From: Pseudomonadota bacterium
Lineage (GTDB): Bacteria > Pseudomonadota > Gammaproteobacteria > Xanthomonadales > Xanthomonadaceae
Length of the DNA stretch: 12,971 nt
NCBI GenBank assembly: GCA_023444765.1
Contig: JAEXLY010000067.1
Span: forward strand, 1 to 12,971
Direction: 5' to 3'
Positions 11,859 to 12,971 of this stretch are shown piece by piece (within the stretch, counting starts at the first letter, position 1; the number at the start of each line of letters is the position of its first letter). A model generated the notes under the pieces. That model saw only the letters and a list, made by a program, of their open reading frames with translations, was not told the DNA's origin and did no database searches. Position numbers and translations under genes: made by a program.

Positions 11859-11897
11859 CAGGGCTGCGCGTCGACGGATGCGGCGGCCCTGCAGGAG
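11859..11897 (+). promoter_or_regulatory. Hairpin abutting the rpoA Shine-Dalgarno
   Basis: CAGGGCTGC (11859–11867) pairs with GCGGCCCTG (11883–11891), 9 bp with one G·U and a 15-nt loop. The SD GGAG (11894–11897) begins three bases later. The SD-to-ATG spacing is 11 nt, longer than for most genes here. A structure this close to the SD could tune rpoA translation separately from rpsD. Confidence 0.4.
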
Positions 11898-11908
11898 ACG
11901 CTACGAAT

Positions 11909-12907
11909 ATGACTGTTACCGCCAACCAGGTCCTGCGCCCCCGTGGTCCCCAGATCGAGCGCCTCGCCGGCAATCGTGCGAAGGTCGTGATCGAACCCCT
12001 CGAGCGTGGCTACGGCCACACGCTGGGCAACGCGCTGCGCCGCGTGCTGCTGTCCTCGATCCCCGGTTTCGCGATCACCGAGGTCGAGATCGACGGTGTG
12101 CTGCACGAGTACAGCACGATCGAGGGCCTGCAGGAGGACGTGCTCGAGGTGCTGCTCAACCTCAAGGACGTCGCCATCCGCATGGGCACCGGCGAGAGCT
12201 CGACGCTCACCCTGAGCAAGGGCGGCCCGGGCGTCGTTACCGCCGCCGACATCAAGACCGACCACAACGTCGAGATCCTCAATCCCGACCACGTGATCGC
12301 GCACCTGACCAAGGACACCCAGCTCAACATCCGCCTGAAGATCGAGCGTGGCTTCGGCTACCAGCCGGCCGCCGCCCGTCGTCGTCCGGACGAGGAAACC
12401 CGTGCGATCGGCCGCCTGATGCTGGACGCGTCGTTCTCGCCGGTCCGCCGCGTGGCCTATGAAGTCGAGGCCGCCCGCGTCGAACAGCGCACCGACCTGG
12501 ACAAGCTGGTCCTGGACATCGAGACCAACGGCACGATCGACGCCGAGGAAGCCGTGCGTACCGCCGCCGATATCCTCACCGACCAGCTGAGCGTGTTCGG
12601 CGACTTCACCCACCGCGACCGCGGCGGCCAGAAGGCGCAGGCCCCGGGCGTGGATCCGATCCTGCTGCGCCCGATCGACGATCTGGAACTGACCGTGCGT
12701 TCGGCCAACTGCCTCAAGGCCGAGAGCATCTACTACATCGGCGACCTGATCCAGAAGACCGAGGTCGAGCTGCTCAAGACCCCGAACCTGGGCAAGAAGT
12801 CGCTCACCGAGATCAAGGAAGTGCTGGCCCAGCGCGGCCTGTCGCTCGGCATGAAGCTCGAGAACTGGCCGCCGGCCGGCGTCTCGGCGCATGGCATGCT
12901 GGGGTGA
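11909..12907 (+). CDS. rpoA: DNA-directed RNA polymerase subunit alpha
   Basis: The alpha subunit dimerises to nucleate RNA polymerase assembly, and its C-terminal domain binds UP elements and activators. The product is 332 aa (E. coli 329). The N-terminal domain (about 1–235) has LERGYGHTLGNALRRVLLSS, PGFAITEVEIDGVLHEYS and IEGLQEDVLEVLLNLK. A linker follows. The C-terminal domain has RSANCLKAESIYYIGDL, beginning with Arg264, equivalent to E. coli Arg265 of the DNA-contacting surface. PNLGKKSLTEIKEVL and GLSLGMKLENWPP complete it. The last residues (GVSAHGMLG) differ from the E. coli acidic end. The gene follows rpsD after 148 nt of structured spacer. rplQ should come next but is not reached. 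Confidence 0.98.
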   Translation: MTVTANQVLRPRGPQIERLAGNRAKVVIEPLERGYGHTLGNALRRVLLSSIPGFAITEVEIDGVLHEYSTIEGLQEDVLEVLLNLKDVAIRMGTGESSTLTLSKGGPGVVTAADIKTDHNVEILNPDHVIAHLTKDTQLNIRLKIERGFGYQPAAARRRPDEETRAIGRLMLDASFSPVRRVAYEVEAARVEQRTDLDKLVLDIETNGTIDAEEAVRTAADILTDQLSVFGDFTHRDRGGQKAQAPGVDPILLRPIDDLELTVRSANCLKAESIYYIGDLIQKTEVELLKTPNLGKKSLTEIKEVLAQRGLSLGMKLENWPPAGVSAHGMLG

Positions 12908-12943
12908 GCGCCCCGCGCCCAGGCGCATCCCCACGGGCAAGGC

Positions 12944-12964
12944 GGGGGGGGGGGGCCCCCCCCC
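12944..12964. repeat. G12C9 homopolymer palindrome at window end
   Basis: Twelve G bases (12944–12955) run straight into nine C bases (12956–12964), seven bases before the end of the window. The 64 nt after rpoA contain no start or SD for rplQ. A self-complementary homopolymer at the very end is typical of failed or low-signal sequencing joined at a contig end rather than genuine sequence. Confidence 0.8.
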
Positions 12965-12971
12965 GCCGCCG

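Noticed and set aside
8505..11973. Long minus-strand open frames over secY, the secY–rpsM gap and rpsM–rpsD
   Set aside because: Same cause: shadows of GC-rich coding sequence. Their products are low-complexity (strings of His, Asp, Arg) and match no family I know.
12944..12964. G12C9 as a genuine terminator or telomere-like hairpin
   Set aside because: Placement at the end of the sequence and the perfect homopolymer runs fit an assembly or sequencing artefact better than biology.
1..12971. CRISPR array, prophage, IS element, toxin–antitoxin or defence system
   Set aside because: No direct repeats with spacers, transposase, integrase or accessory gene appears. All genes are co-directional core housekeeping genes in the canonical order.

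Overview
The window is a nearly complete S10–spc–alpha ribosomal protein supercluster, all on the + strand. It runs from the last codons of rplC (L3) through rplD, rplW, rplB, rpsS, rplV, rpsC, rplP, rpmC, rpsQ, rplN, rplX, rplE, rpsN, rpsH, rplF, rplR, rpsE, rpmD, rplO, secY, rpsM, rpsK, rpsD and rpoA. Protein sequences, high G+C, the zinc-free S14, the divergent L4 tunnel loop and the wording of SecY, S3 and S5 all resemble the Xanthomonadaceae (Xanthomonas, Stenotrophomonas, Lysobacter, Luteimonas type; Gammaproteobacteria). This placement is from memory of family sequences, not from a search.

Region 1 (1–5673) is a tightly packed block from L3 to S14. Spacers are -4 to 33 nt and almost every gene has a clear Shine-Dalgarno (SD). 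The S10/spc boundary (rpsQ–rplN) is only 15 nt, so there is no room for a separate spc promoter as in E. coli. Region 2 (5674–9929) holds the rest of spc, from S8 to SecY. It opens with a 211-nt spacer carrying an exact TATAAT, and has two further looser spacers (rplF–rplR, rplR–rpsE) filled with hairpins. Region 3 (9930–10350) is a 421-nt, very GC-rich non-coding gap where rpmJ (L36) would often lie. It contains a strong 11-bp GNRA-type hairpin, two smaller hairpins and a good extended -10 promoter for the alpha operon. Region 4 (10351–12907) is S13–S11–S4–alpha, with three tandem hairpins plus a fourth next to the SD between rpsD and rpoA. Region 5 (12908–12971) should lead to rplQ (L17), but instead ends in a G12C9 homopolymer palindrome that looks like a sequence or assembly end.

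Together the genes encode about half of the large-subunit core around the tunnel (L2, L4, L22, L23, L29, L24), the central protuberance and peptidyl-transferase surroundings (L5, L16, L18), the 30S head and mRNA entry site (S3, S4, S5, S13, S14, S19), the Sec translocon channel and the RNA polymerase alpha subunit. No new system, mobile element, CRISPR array or foreign gene was found. The parts worth a second look are the hairpin-rich spacers, the internal promoters, the L22 and S5/S3 extensions, the L4 loop and the suspicious 3' end.
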